Positions 1 through 11,639 of a DNA stretch of 64,000 nucleotides are shown here, in pieces. The notes beneath the pieces were generated by a model. The model searched no databases. It saw nothing but the letters and a program-made list of their open reading frames with translations, and was not told the origin of the DNA. The position numbers were made by a program, and so were the translations under genes. Each line of letters starts with the position of its first letter. The first letter of the stretch is position 1. The DNA comes from Pachyseris speciosa (taxonomy: Eukaryota > Cnidaria > Anthozoa > Scleractinia > Pachyseridae), in the NCBI GenBank assembly GCA_016490735.1, contig JAEMWC010000671.1:309501-373500 (forward strand), given 5' to 3'.

Positions 1-1009
1 TAATTCTCAGCGAGCGAAACACTTCGTTTTCCCATCAGAACTTTAGTTTTCAACTGTACGGGTAAGTTGAATTTATTTTTACTTTATTTTGATCAGGAGT
101 CACAGTTCTCTGAAAGTGATGTTCTTGAAAGCAGGTTCAATAGAGGGTTTATTTTTAATGATATTTTATGCCATAGAAGGCTAGGGCAAAGATGCTACAA
201 TCAGTTCTCATAAGAGAAAATATCCGCACCGCGAGGTAGTTGAAATCCAGTTTTTCCGACCCAAAAGTACACCGAACGTTCCAAAATCCGACTGAGCGAA
301 TAGTCATGCATTGCAGATAAAAACGCACGTGTAAGACATACTTGTTTGCTATTTGTTTTTCCTGCTAATTTCAACCGGAACATATTGTTAGGTCATAAAA
401 TTCTCGTTCAAACGTTTGAGGATCTCGAGTTGTTTGTGTAACATTTTTTTCCGAAGACAAACGAAAACATTCGCTATTTATTCCAAATATGATGCAATTA
501 TGCAGAATAGTTTGTTTTCACTGTCTCAGCGCATGCCACACGGCAAAAATAGATTCAGTTAAGAGACTAAACGTTTTTGCTTTTCAATTACTGTATCTTC
601 AGGGCTTGATTTTTTAAAATGTTTAACGGTCTGCATGGATCACCGAATTAAATACAGTCCTTATTTTAATTATGAACGGCTGGAATTTCCTGCGTCTATG
701 CCAGCTTAAAAGGATCGGACATCAAACAAAAGAACTGGCAAAAGAGAGCGGGAACACGTATCAGCCGGCATAAGCTTTCAGCTCAGTCGTAAATTAACGG
801 TATCAACGGCCAACGAAGACAGCCGGGAATGGCAAGCAAGACAGACTGCCGGAACACGGCAGCGCGGTATTCCTATTTCCTCCGCCCTCGATAATTTAGC
901 GCTCCCCTGATGCAAACTCGTCAATCCCGTTTTCAAACGTCGTTCTACTAGGGGTATCGAATGGTCCCTCAAAATTTTTAAGTGCTCGCAAAATTTGGCC
1001 TTTGCTCGA
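1..1009. other. No gene seen
   Basis: This is AT-rich sequence with only short open frames of 60-80 codons, which lack splice context or recognisable domains. Positions 961-1020 carry a locally repetitive stretch of GCTCGCAAAATTT-like units that leads into the first foldback element. I see no promoter or RNA gene. Confidence 0.6.
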
Positions 1010-1016
1010 TTTGCTC

Positions 1017-2589
1017 GCAAAATTTTCGGTGAGGGTAAAAGGAGGAATGAGTTTGTGGAATGGCATGTGGAATGACTTACGGAATCGCATAATTATGCGG
1101 AATGTAATGTATGCAAAATGGCGCGAAAAATTTAATTCAACTGAAGGAGTTAATTATTCAACAGCCAACAAACGCAAGCTATGTAGCTGCCGATCTCGGT
1201 CACAACTACTCTCCACCGGGCTTGCTTTCGTATAAACATTACACTTATGAACTCTTGAGGTGATAGAATTTGCCTTGAGTTTCGCTTTCATAGGATTAGC
1301 CTGTTCGCGAATGATATTTGCAGCATATTTGTGAAGCTATGCACGAAAGAATCGTTCGGCTGCGAGACAAGCGAGCTTTTGCCATCTTGTCAATTTCACA
1401 GCGTTGGCAGTTTTGAAATGGATTAAATAAAATTTTATTTTTCCGGAGTCGATCGTAAGCGATTTAGGAACGGAGTCTGGCAGAGGCTTATTATGGTTTT
1501 CAGAGTTTTACAGGAGTCTCAAATCGGTCGAGCTGCTTTTGTTGTTATGATATGAATAACTGAAATCTCGAAGACCGAGTGACAAACGAGGAAAATATTA
1601 TAATCAGTTGCAAACTAACTAATCTTATAAAAGCAAACTCAAGACAAATCACTTCAAGCGGGTTCATTTGTCAAATATTTATATCAAGTCTATCAAAGCA
1701 CAAGTCCCGTGTAGAGCAGTGCTCTACACTGAAACATTTCTCGGTCAAATCCAATTAGTTTTCAACATTTTGTTGTCACCGAGATCAGCAACTAGCTTAA
1801 GATTATTCACTGTGTTGGGTTGGCAAACGCGATTAATAATCGCGAGCTCCAATACGCAAGCCGAGATCAAGATTATTAACCGTAAAATTGTTATCTAGTT
1901 GTTGATCTCGGTAACAACAATTTGCTGAAAACAAATTGGATTTGACCGAGAAATTTTATAACATCTGGTACCTAGGGTACTCGATCTTCGATGAGGCGAC
2001 TCTTGAACGCGAGCACTGAGCAGACTGAGTTCAGTTATTCATATCATGTTAACAACAAATTAGCAAATTAGAGACTCTTGTAAAACTCTGAAAACCATAA
2101 CTTGAATAAGCCTCTACAAGGCTCCTTTCCTAAATCTCTTACAATCGACCTCGGAAAAATAAAATTTTGTTTAATCCATTTCAAAACTGTCAAAGAGTTT
2201 CATGAGTTTGACCTACACTGTGAAATTGAGAAGATGGCAAAAACTCGCATATCTCGCAGCCGCGAACGATTCGCACAAATATCATTGACTATCATTCCCG
2301 AACAGACTAATCCTAGTTGCTATGAAAGCAAAACTCAAGGTAAAATTTAATCACCTCAAGAGTTCATAAGAAAGCAAGCCCGATGAAGAGTAGTTGTGAC
2401 CGAGATCGACAGCTAGCTTGCGATTATTCTCTGTGTTAGGCTTTAGAATAATTAACTCTTTGAGCTGAATTAATTTCTTCGCGCCATTTTGCAAATGTTA
2501 CATTTCGCATAATTATGCGATTCCGCAAGTTATGCCACATGCCATTCCGCAAACTCATTCCTCCTTTTACCCTCACCGCAAAATTTTGA
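1017..2589. mobile_element. Foldback element, 1.57 kb
   Basis: The two halves are imperfect inverted copies of each other. The left end (GGTGAGGGTAAAAGGAGGAA near 1029) matches the reverse complement of 2555-2575. Inner parts match too: 1741-1800 pairs with 1893-1955, and the tract at 1440-1470 pairs with 2131-2166. The turn lies near 1.80-1.85 kb. No transposase frame is visible, so this is a non-autonomous foldback element. I could not fix a target-site duplication. Confidence 0.75.
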
Positions 2590-4469
2590 CGAGTGCTCGC
2601 TTGCTCGTGCGTGCAAAGTTTTTGCTACTGTTCACATGCTCGGATTCTCGGCGGTGAAATTTGCTCGGGCGATCGAAAATTTGCAAAAAATTCCGGTAAA
2701 TCATTATTCCTTTGTGTTTTTTGGTATAGAAATAAATGCGTTTCTACGTGCACGTGTGGTACTAAACTCCTTTGAATATGGCAGTCAAGTTCAGTTAAAA
2801 GTATACGACAATACCGGAAACTAAATAAGTTAAACGGCATTCATGTTATTCTTAAAAATAAAAAATTAATTCAAAAACAACATCCAATATGAAGATTGAA
2901 ACCATACATGCACCTGAAAGACGCATTTGAAAAGACATTTCTTCGACTGGTCTTTCTGTTTGACAAATTAATTTCAGTAGAACGATGTCAGATCGCGGTC
3001 GAGCTCCTTTCATGTCGTAAAGGTGGGTTGCTGTTAGCTACTGTGCGGTCATGCCGTGGTATGCGATACTCCGGTCCGGGGAAAAAGTCACTATAATTAT
3101 ATTTCTATCGAAGCCTACATTTCTACTAATGTATAGTAGCTAGTGTAATTTGCATCCATTGAAGTTTTATTGAAAGTGACGCATGTACGAATTTTTCCCG
3201 AAACCGGCACCAGTATGGTGGCCGAGGACTGCCACTAAGTTTTTTTAAATGTGAAACAAAATGCAAATAAAATTAAAATCAAATACAAATTCAATGAAAT
3301 ATAGAAGAAAATGCAAATAAAGTCAAAATCAAATGCAGTTAAATCTAAAACAAAAAGCAAAGTACAAATCAAAATCAAACTTGATTTAGATTAAAACTGA
3401 ATACATTTTTAAAAGAAGATCTAAATGTGAAGTTAAAGTAAATTAAAATTGAATACACTTGGAAAAGATAATGTAAAACAAAATTAGTGGCAGCGCTCGG
3501 CCATGCGAAAATTTACTTTCGTTTGAAAAATCATTTCACTACCATCATGCTTCGCGCGCTTCAATGCTTCGAGTATTGGAGCGACTACAGAACACAGGGC
3601 CAAATTTTGAGTGCTTGTCGGTGGCTCGCCTGCTCGACAGTCGCTTCAGTGCTTTAAGAACGAGGTAGATATACTAAAGAGCGGCTCTGTAGCTCGCCGG
3701 CTCGGCAGTGGCTTGAGTGCTGAAGAACGAGGTAAATATATTTTGGAGAGTGGCTCGGCGACGGCTCGTTAATGACTGGCAAGCCACCGAGCTAAGACAA
3801 AATTAAAACCCTACAAAATCGACACTAGCCTGTATCCTGTAGTTAAGCCGAATCGATAGTAGTCTCCTTCGCAGCCCGGTTTCCGTTGCGTAACATCCCA
3901 AAAACTAAAGCGATTAGCCAGGGCGTTTTCCATTTACCAAACAATTCCGGAAATTTCGATGGGAAAACGACCATCGGTGAAGAACGCGTTCCATTCATTC
4001 CCAGGCTCCACACATTCCCGCTAAACTTCCAAATGGCAACACAGATGTCTTAAAGGAAACCGTAGAGTTGTCTATGTAAGAAGGTCTTTTAAATTGAGAA
4101 GACGACGATGGCACTCCTATCCTGGCAGCGGTTGCAGCTTATATGAGGCGCGATCATCGCCGAAACGAAGGGTTTTCAAAAATATATTGCCACGACAATT
4201 CATCGATGAATATTTACAAGCCACTTCAGGGCGACTCGAGGGACCCTTGAAGCTTAGTGCAAGGAAATGAAGCCACTGGAAGATTCCTCAGCAATACTCT
4301 TATTGGTTGTATGGCAAAGCCGCACTTAAAACGCCTACTGTAAAAGGAAAATAAAGAAAGACATTGTTTAATTTCAGATGCAAAGTATTACGCGTGAAAC
4401 AATCGGAATAAGCTTACTCAAAGAACCCTCGGGCAAAATTTAATGTTTTCTTCAATAAATTCTGCTTAC

Positions 4470-4584
4470 CATTGGCATACATCACACAATTGAGATTCCT
4501 TGACGTATGAAGATCGGGTGCTGGTCCATGACACACGGAGGATTCGTATAAACTATTAGTAATGACCGAAGAAGGAGCCGCCAT
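4470..4584 (-). pseudogene. Captured first-exon-like segment, left arm copy
   Basis: Read on the minus strand, this is an ATG followed by 38 open codons and a GTAAGC splice donor in phase 1. The peptide begins MAAPSSVITNSLYESSVCHG. The same segment, in the same reading frame and length, is in the other arm at 6161-6275. The few differences I see include T to I and P to S. It resembles the first coding exon of a host gene carried by the foldback element. I do not recognise the parent gene. Confidence 0.45.
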
Positions 4585-5430
4585 CTTACCAAAGATATGA
4601 CCGTGAAAGAACTGGAACTGGTAAAACGTTGTGAAACGCATTTTCCATCGGAAAGTTTCCAACGGGAAAACAGGACTACCTTTTCAGAAGTTCCGTGTCT
4701 TTCGGAAATTTTGCATTATTTTTTCAAAGTGTATTCAATTTTAATTTACTTTAACTTCACGTTTAGATCCTCTTTTAAAAATGTATTCAATTTTAATCTA
4801 AATCAAAATCAGCTGAATACACTTTGAAAAAATAATGCAAAACAAAATTAGTGGCAGCGCTCGGCCATGCGAAAATTTACTTTCCTTGAAAAAATTATTC
4901 ATATGGCCGAGCGCTGCCACTTCGCGCGCCTCAATGCTTTGAGTACTGGAGCAATTACAGAACACAGGGCCATATTTTGGGTGCTTGTCGGTGGCTCGCC
5001 TGCTCGACAGTCGCTTCAGTGCTTTAAGAACGAGGTAGATATACTAAAGAGCGGCTCTGTAGCTCGCCGGCTCGGCAGTGGCTTGAGTGCTGAAGAACGA
5101 GGTAAATATATTTTGGAGAGTGGCTCGGCGACGACTCGGTAATGACTGGCAAGCCACCGAGCTGGGACAAAATTAAAACCCTGCAAAATTGGCCCTAGCC
5201 TGTATCCGTCTCCTTCGCAGCCCGGTTTCTGTTGTGTGACATCCCAAAAACTAAAGCGACTAGCGAGCCGGCAAGCCACCAAGCCACTCTAGTATTTCTA
5301 CTGCGCCTCGTTCTATACTAAAGAGTAAAGACTACTAAAGAGTGGTTCGGTGGTTCGCCGGCTCGCTAGTCGCTTTAGTGCTTTAAGAACGAGGTAGATA
5401 CACAGCTATACTAAAGACCACTAAAAAGCT

Positions 5431-5877
5431 CAGGAGCACCTAACGACTAGTTTCGGTAGGTATCTGTTTGGTGGAGGGTAATTCGCCTTGTGTTTTCGGC
5501 GTCGATTAAAGATTGCACTCGGATTTTCGCAACTAAAACGTGGCCTAAAAGATTCGCCATTGGGAAATCCTAGCCCCTCAGGTTTTCGAAAAGGTCGTAA
5601 TTGCTGTTTTTGGCAGTCAAAAACGTCAACTAGCATTTTCGGAAAGAAAATAGTTCCCTAGAAAGTTCGTGGAAAGTCTATTTCAGCTTGCATTTTCTCA
5701 GAGGAAGATTTTGTTCCCTAACATTTTCGGGCAATTAAAATTTCAGCTAGGGAATCCGAACAGATGAACTTCTTCTAGCTTTTGAAAACATCACTTAAAA
5801 CAAACTTCAAACACCTTAAGGTACTTGAAAATGCCTTTCTTTAACTTTTGGTTGCTTTGGCTCGTTGGGTGCCCCTG
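5431..5877. mobile_element. TIR element with 6-bp TSD, copy 1 (447 bp)
   Basis: It starts CAGGAGCACCTAACGA and ends with the complement TCGTTGGGTGCCCCTG. It is flanked on both sides by AAAGCT (5425-5430 and 5878-5883), a clear 6-bp target-site duplication. It is nested in the spacer of the 3214-7580 foldback. The interior matches copy 2 at 17597-18037 along its length. It has no coding capacity, so it is a non-autonomous (MITE-like) member. Confidence 0.85.
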
Positions 5878-6160
5878 AAAGCTCGCCGGCTCGCTAGTCG
5901 CTTCAGTAGATATACTAGCGGTGAGAATGGCTCGGTGGCTGGGGGCGTTTTCCATTTACCAAGAGATTTCGGAAATTCCGGTAGGGATGTAAATGGAACA
6001 CATGTTTTTGGTTCGTTCCAATGGAAAATTTCCGAAAGACACGGAACTTCTGAAAAGGTAGTCATGTTTTCCCGTTGGAAACTTTCCGATGGAAAATGCG
6101 TGTTTCACAACGTTTTACCAGTTCCAGTTCCAGTTCTTTCACGGTCATATCTTTGGTAAG

Positions 6161-6275
6161 ATGGCGGCTCCTTCTTCGGTCACTACGAATAGTTTATACG
6201 AATCCCCCGTGTGTCATGGACCAGCACCCGATCTTCATACGTCAAGGAATCTCAATTGTGTGATGTATGCCAATG
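6161..6275 (+). pseudogene. Captured first-exon-like segment, right arm copy
   Basis: An ATG follows TTTGGTAAG and opens 38 codons (MAAPSSVTTNSLYESPVCHG and onward, ending near CVMYAN) to a GTAAGC donor in phase 1. The segment is duplicated in inverted orientation at 4470-4584 with the frame intact. No downstream exon is identified. If transcribed and not spliced, the frame stops soon after, at 6329-6331. Confidence 0.45.
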
Positions 6276-7586
6276 GTAAGCAGAATTTATTGAAGAAAAC
6301 ATTAAATTTTGCCCGAGGGTTCTTTGAGTAAGCTTATTCCGATTGTTTCACGCGTAATACTTTGCATCTGAAATTAAACAATGTCTTTCTTTATTTTCCT
6401 TTTACAGTAGGCGTTTTAAGTGCGGCTTTGCCATACAACCAATAAGAGTATTGCTGAGGAATCTTCCAGTGGCTTCATTTCCTTGCACTAAGCTTCAAGG
6501 GTCCCTCGAGTCGCCCTGAAGTGGCTTGTAAATATTCATCGATGAATTGTCGTGGCAATATATTTTTGAAAACCGTTCGTTTCGGCGATGATCGCGCCTC
6601 ATATAAGCTGCAACCGCTGCCAGGATAGGAGTGCCATCATCGTCCTCTCAGTTTAAAAGACCTTCTTACATAGACGGCAACTCTACGGTTTCCTGACATC
6701 TGTGTGCCATCTGTGTTGCCATCTGTGTTGCCATTTGGAAGTTTAGCGGGAATGTGTGGAGCCTGGGAATGAATGGAACGCGTTCTTCACCGATGGTCGT
6801 TTTCCCATCGAAATTTCCGGAATTTTTTGGTAAATGGAAAACGCCCTGGCTAATCGCTTTAGTTTTTGGGATGTTACGCAACGGAAACCGGGCTGCGAAG
6901 GAGACTACTATCGATTCGGCTTAACTACAGGATACAGGCTAGTGTCGATTTTGTAGGGTTTTAATTTTGTCTTAGCTCGGTGGCTTGCCAGTCATTAACG
7001 AGCCGTCGCCGAGCCACTCTCCAAAATATATTTACCTCGTTCTTCAGCACTCAAGCCACTGCCGAGCCGGCGAGCTACAGAGCCGCTCTTTAGTATATCT
7101 ACCTCGTTCTTAAAGCACTGAAGCGACTGTCGAGCAGGCGAGCCACCGACAAGCACTCAAAATTTGGCCCTGTGTTCTGTAGTCGCTCCAGTACTCGAAG
7201 CATTGAAGCGCGCGAAGCATGATGGTAGTGAAATAATTTTTCAAACGAAAGTAAATTTTCGCATGGCCGAGCGCTGCCACTAATTTTGTTTTACATTATC
7301 TTTTCCAAGTGTATTCAATTTTAATTTACTTTAACTTCACATTTAGATCTTCTTTTAAAAATGTATTCAGTTTTAATCTAAATCAAGTTTGATTTTGATT
7401 TGTACTTTGCTTTTTGTTTTAGATTTAATTGCATTTGATTTTGACTTTATTTGCATTTTCTTCTATATTTCATTGAATTTGTATTTGATTTTAATTTTAT
7501 TTGCATTTTGTTTCACATTTATTTGTTTCAAAAATGCAAAAATGGTCCTCAAAACTTAGTGGCAATCCTCGGCCACCATACACCAG

Positions 7587-9699
7587 CGAAGGCAGGGAGT
7601 AAAATCTAAAGAGGGTTTTGAAATAGAATAGAGCCATTCGACTTGTAGAGAATGGTCTCATTCCAGGTATATTTTGGCCCGTGTTAGCTCCTTGAAACTC
7701 CTAAAATAAGCTATGTTGCTTTGAATCTTTTCAGTCAATGGTTATTAAGCCACAGGAAACTAGTTAGTTTTATTAACCTCGGAAAACTAATTTCCCTATC
7801 ATTGAAATGTATTGAACCTAAATGGTAAATGCTAACGCTGTACGACCGAAGAAGACTCTAAGATTATAAAACGAAAATACCGGTATGTAAAATAAAAATC
7901 ATATCTTGCATTTCACAAGAACTTCAAATTAAAAGCGGCTTTAAAGCTTCTGAGAGTAAAAGCCAGTGAACAGCCTAAAGCTACCGGAAGTAGTTCACAC
8001 TTCGACGTAAAAACATGATGTAATTTGGCATCTAACGTGGCATAATTAGCTATGATTGGTTGGTGTGGAGGTACCAGTCAGGTTACTTGGCGCACTCCAG
8101 TAAAAAACAGAGTGTGAAAATTACACAAAGGAGGGATTGCTGTCAGCGGATCCTAGAGGAGAATTTATGAAGTGCTCGCTGCTCGCCAGATACATTTTTC
8201 TAGTCCTCGCTGCTCGGAAGACTGATCACTGCTCGTGCTCGAAAAATAAAACGCAGTGCGCGCCATTCGATACCCCTTCTACTGCTATGCGGAGCTAAAG
8301 TGGTCTCATTTGGCACGACAATAGCACGACGTTGGAAGCGACGTTGGAAGCAAAGTCGTGCCAATGCCGTGTAGCACGGCAAGCTCAGGTCGCGTCGAAC
8401 TCAAATCACTGATAAAAAATGATAAATGCCACGTAAAAGAGCACTTCCCTCTTGCACATATCCAAGTTCGACTGAATTGAATTCGACGTCTGAAACCAAG
8501 TCACCCTTCGAGTCGAACTAGAGTCGAGCCAGCTTAGCACGACGTTTGAAACGGGCCTATACAACGTCTTACCAACTTTCCCTCACTAATTAACTACCGC
8601 GCCTCGTGAATTTTGCGATTTTCGCGTTTTGAAAGACCTCGCGAACAAAAAGCGAAGAAAACAATACTTAAATTTCAAATATTGTGAATTGGAATCTTGT
8701 AGCTTGTAGGGTAATTGTTATGAATCAAAACTGTCGGTTCAGCTGTTCTTGACAAATGAACATATCTTTCTCTCTCCCGCTGATGAACTGTCACCTTCAG
8801 CTTGCACATTAGAACAAACTTCTTGAGTACAGCCATTAAATTTTTTGTAGATCCCTCGTTTTAGTTTGGTTTAACCATGCCTTTATATCTTTCTAGTATT
8901 TTCTTGTCCTTTGAAGTATAATCAAAGCGAATGGGAAAACGAAAAATTAAATACACTTTCACTAGTTTTTTACTGGAGTGGCGAAAATTAATACTCGCGG
9001 ACAAGCACCTTAGTCAGCTTCCGAATTTTCGCGAAATGTATTCCGTGCGCGCGAAAAGAATGAGGTGCCAAGTCGATATCTTCTTCTTTCTAGTTTTTAA
9101 TTTCTTTATTCCATCAAAAGAATCATATGTGTTATATGTATCAGATATTGAGAAATGAGATATTTTTGGTCTGGTGATAGAATTTTCATTTCAACCGAAC
9201 TGAGTACCGTTGCCTTGGAGAGCGAGCCTCACCCAATGCAAATATGACTACATGACGATGATGATGATAATGATGATGATGATGATAACATTATTTCTGT
9301 GTCAAAAAATCTCGCCTCTGCAGACTAATTTGGGACACTAAACAAATAGACAAATAGGAAAAAAAGAAAGAAAGAAAAAAAATTAAAAATATTGTGAAGA
9401 CGCACAGTAAAAAGTGGAATATGTAGTTTGTGTAAGAAAGAAGAATTGAGTTCTTATAAAATCTTGTTACTAGGCCATCGTAGATTTATTAGAAATTTAA
9501 CATAAACAGCGGAGATAAACATGGTAAACCAATGCATTTTATATAGACTCGACGTACATACATTTTCAAAAGTGACCGCTACAATTTTTTGAAAACTATT
9601 TATATGTTTTTAATATAGGGGTCTCAATCGAGATTAAGAAAAACTATCTTTAATAGTACATCTATAAAAGGATACATCTTATTATAATAAAGCAACAAC
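7587..9699. other. Intergenic, no gene seen
   Basis: No exon with family resemblance or convincing splice sites is visible. Positions 8170-8240 contain repeated GCTCGCTGCTCG-like units. A short GAT-rich microsatellite lies at 9255-9290. Open frames up to 75 codons (for example 8931-9158) have no recognisable domain. Confidence 0.5.
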
Positions 9700-9880
9700 T
9701 TCTCACAACTGATGTTAACATTAAAAGCTGGCTTAAGTTCTTGGATAAATAATGTTTCCTTAATTTTACAATGATAATCCTGTTTGTTCGACGCTAAAAT
9801 GTCAAACTGAATGATCCCACTTGATGTTGTATCCAGTGGTTTTAACATGGTCAACAATGGCTGATGTGTGGTCATTTTTA
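9690..9880 (-). pseudogene. Degraded GIY-YIG fragment of a Penelope-like retroelement
   Basis: The minus-strand frame contains YHCKIKETLFIQELKPAFNV followed by SCEKLLLY. That pattern is what I know from the C-terminal GIY-YIG endonuclease region of Penelope-like retroelement proteins in cnidarian genomes. The expected upstream part (residues around DHTSAIVDHVKTTGYNIKWD) lies in another frame at about 9810-9880 and hits a stop, so the copy is frameshifted. No reverse transcriptase segment remains nearby. Family assignment is from memory of the motif, not a search. Confidence 0.5.
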
Positions 9881-10039
9881 GCGAGGGCCTCGCAAAAATA
9901 TTACGATTTCTTACCCTCTGGATGACTATGCGTATGATCAGGCCACTGTCGTTGCTGCAATTGTGTTTAACATTCTTTCAATATAATTAGCTAACGTCTT
10001 CTATCCAAGATAAGTTGTCAATTTTTTATTGACAGCAAC

Positions 10040-11286
10040 ATGTACCAGCTCACGAAGATCCTTTTGTTGCTGTTTGTGTTGTCTTTGGCGAGAGGAAAAC
10101 CCGTGCCTGACGTAGATGACTGGTGGGAGGGTGAAGAGGACTGGGGCGACAGTGTGGAGGACTGGGACGAGAATGAGGAGGACTGGGGCGAAAATGATGA
10201 GGAATGGGGAAAGAGTGAGGAGGACTGGGATGAAGAGGACGACTGGGAAGATGAAGAGGATGATGGGAACGATAGTGATGATGAAGACTGGGAAGATGAT
10301 AGCGAGGAAGACTGGAACGAAAACGAAGAGGATCCCGCAAATAACGAGACAAAGGAAGATGGAGAAAACAGCGATGATGCACAAGGTAGGTTAATGTTGA
10401 AATATGCTAAAAAGGAGCTCATGGGCTCTGGGCAATTATGACACTTTTTCTCAGTTTTAGTTGACAGAAAATGTTCTATTCAGACAATATTCCTCTCCCA
10501 TCTATTCTTCAAAAACAACAAAGAAATTGCTTTGTCCATTTTTCTGATCACGCAGTGAGCGACAGCAGTTTTGCCAAGTTAGAGGAAGAGCTGGAAACCT
10601 TCAGAAGAGGTGAGATCAATAATGGAGCTTCTGTCATCGTAGTTTACTTGTGCTATAGTGCACATTCGGTACAGTGTGTTTAAGTAACTAGTATTTCTTT
10701 GAACTCCCAAAGAGACCGTTGTCATTGTGAAAATGAATTCCTCACCGTAATAGACCCTTTTCATAATGGCGCCCGACAAATTATTCTTTTATTCTTATGA
10801 TAATGAGCCCTACTAGCCTCGTCAGCATGTGCAAAATTCAGTATAATTTTTTCATTAAAGTGAGGTTAGTAGGGCTAATTAACACATATACAAAAGAATA
10901 ATTAAAATCGTCCGCCATTATGAAAAAGGTCTATCAGTACTACCATTTTCGAGCTACCGTGAGAGGCAAACTTTGACAAATTTTGACAGCTCCGCCTCAA
11001 ATTTAGGCGGAGCTGTCAAAATCTGACATGTTTACGCTAAAAAACGTGACATTTTGTCTAGACAAACTTGAATGTTTTGAGCGTGTTACAACGCGGAAAA
11101 AAGTTTGCCTTTCACGGTAGCTCGAAAATGGTAGTAGTTGGTTGGTCTACTCAAATTGTTCTCTTTTTCTAATTCTTTATTTATCTATTTAATTGTTTGA
11201 TTAATTAAGTATTTACTTTCATTCCCATAGAGCTGGATAACATTGAAGAGGCACTGGAGTCCTCTACAGAAATCTACACTAAATGA
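10040..11286 (+). CDS. Secreted highly acidic, Trp-rich protein (three exons, 151 aa)
   Basis: Exons are 10040-10385, 10556-10609 and 11231-11286; each junction is phase 1 with consensus GT-AG ends (donors G|GTAGG and G|GTGAG, acceptors GCAG and ATAG). The N-terminus MYQLTKILLLLFVLSLARG is a typical signal peptide, with likely cleavage near residue 19. Residues 20-115 are dominated by Asp and Glu, with ten Trp in EDW-type units (EDWG, EDWD, EDWN) spaced 7-11 residues apart, and one N-glycosylation sequon (NET). The two small exons encode a heptad-like helix (FAKLEEELETFRRELDNIEE) and end in YTK-stop. There is no cysteine in the mature chain. I do not recognise a named family. Acidic secreted proteins are common in coral skeletal matrix, so calcium or mineral binding is possible, but that is inference. 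Confidence 0.8.
10751..10933. mobile_element. Short TIR element (MITE), copy in intron 2 of the acidic gene
   Basis: It starts TAGACCCTTTTCATAATGGC and ends with an almost exact complement ending GGTCTA. It also has an inner inverted repeat around AGCCCTACTAGCCTC / GAGGTTAGTAGGGCT. A near-identical copy is at 53003-53185. The element is non-coding. Confidence 0.8.
10939..11135. mobile_element. Second short TIR element, adjacent
   Basis: The terminal repeats ACTACCATTTTCGAGCTACC and its complement flank about 150 bp. A second perfect hairpin inside pairs GACAGCTCCGCCT at 10985 with AGGCGGAGCTGTC at about 11005. It begins only a few bases after the preceding element, so two insertions lie almost end to end in intron 2. 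Confidence 0.7.
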
Positions 11287-11639
11287 ATCCTGGACAGTTA
11301 TCAGTAGGCTTTGCATATAACTGTAATTAAGCTTTTCCCCCAAAGAATGTGACCGTAGCCGAAATTTTGACCACATCACTGATTCAAAAAGAGTTGCTTA
11401 GTTATAGACTCGTGTCCCAATCTTCTTATTTAGTTAGTTAGTTAGTTAGTTAGTTTTCTTTTTAAGTGGAGAAGAACGAATGAGAGTTTGTATCGATATT
11501 CGACAGGTGTCTCGGGATGGTGTAGGTACCTTCCTACAACAACATGTGCTTATCATTCTTCTATTGGCCATTGCGCAGGGAACTGGGGCGTTTTAAATCT
11601 TAAGTAATCGGTAAATTGACACCATTACGTGAAAAACGT

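Larger units (their letters stand above)
3214..7580. mobile_element. Large foldback element with 1.5-kb arms and a captured exon
   Basis: The left arm (3214 to about 4714) is an inverted copy of the right arm (about 6024-7580). The ends are TATGGTGGCCGAGG at 3214 and its complement ending at 7580. Both sides are flanked by CACCAG (3208-3213 and 7581-7586), which looks like a 6-bp target-site duplication. The spacer holds further copies of arm segments: 4722-4810 repeats the right arm near 7294, and 4850-5170 repeats the left arm near 3484. It also holds a nested 447-bp transposon at 5431-5877. Each arm carries one 115-bp open exon-like segment starting with ATG. No transposase is visible. Confidence 0.8.

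Noticed and set aside
10001..10422. Antisense frames with poly-Ser and hydrophobic repeats
   Set aside because: They mirror the acidic EDW-coding exon on the plus strand, which has a signal peptide and fitting splice sites.
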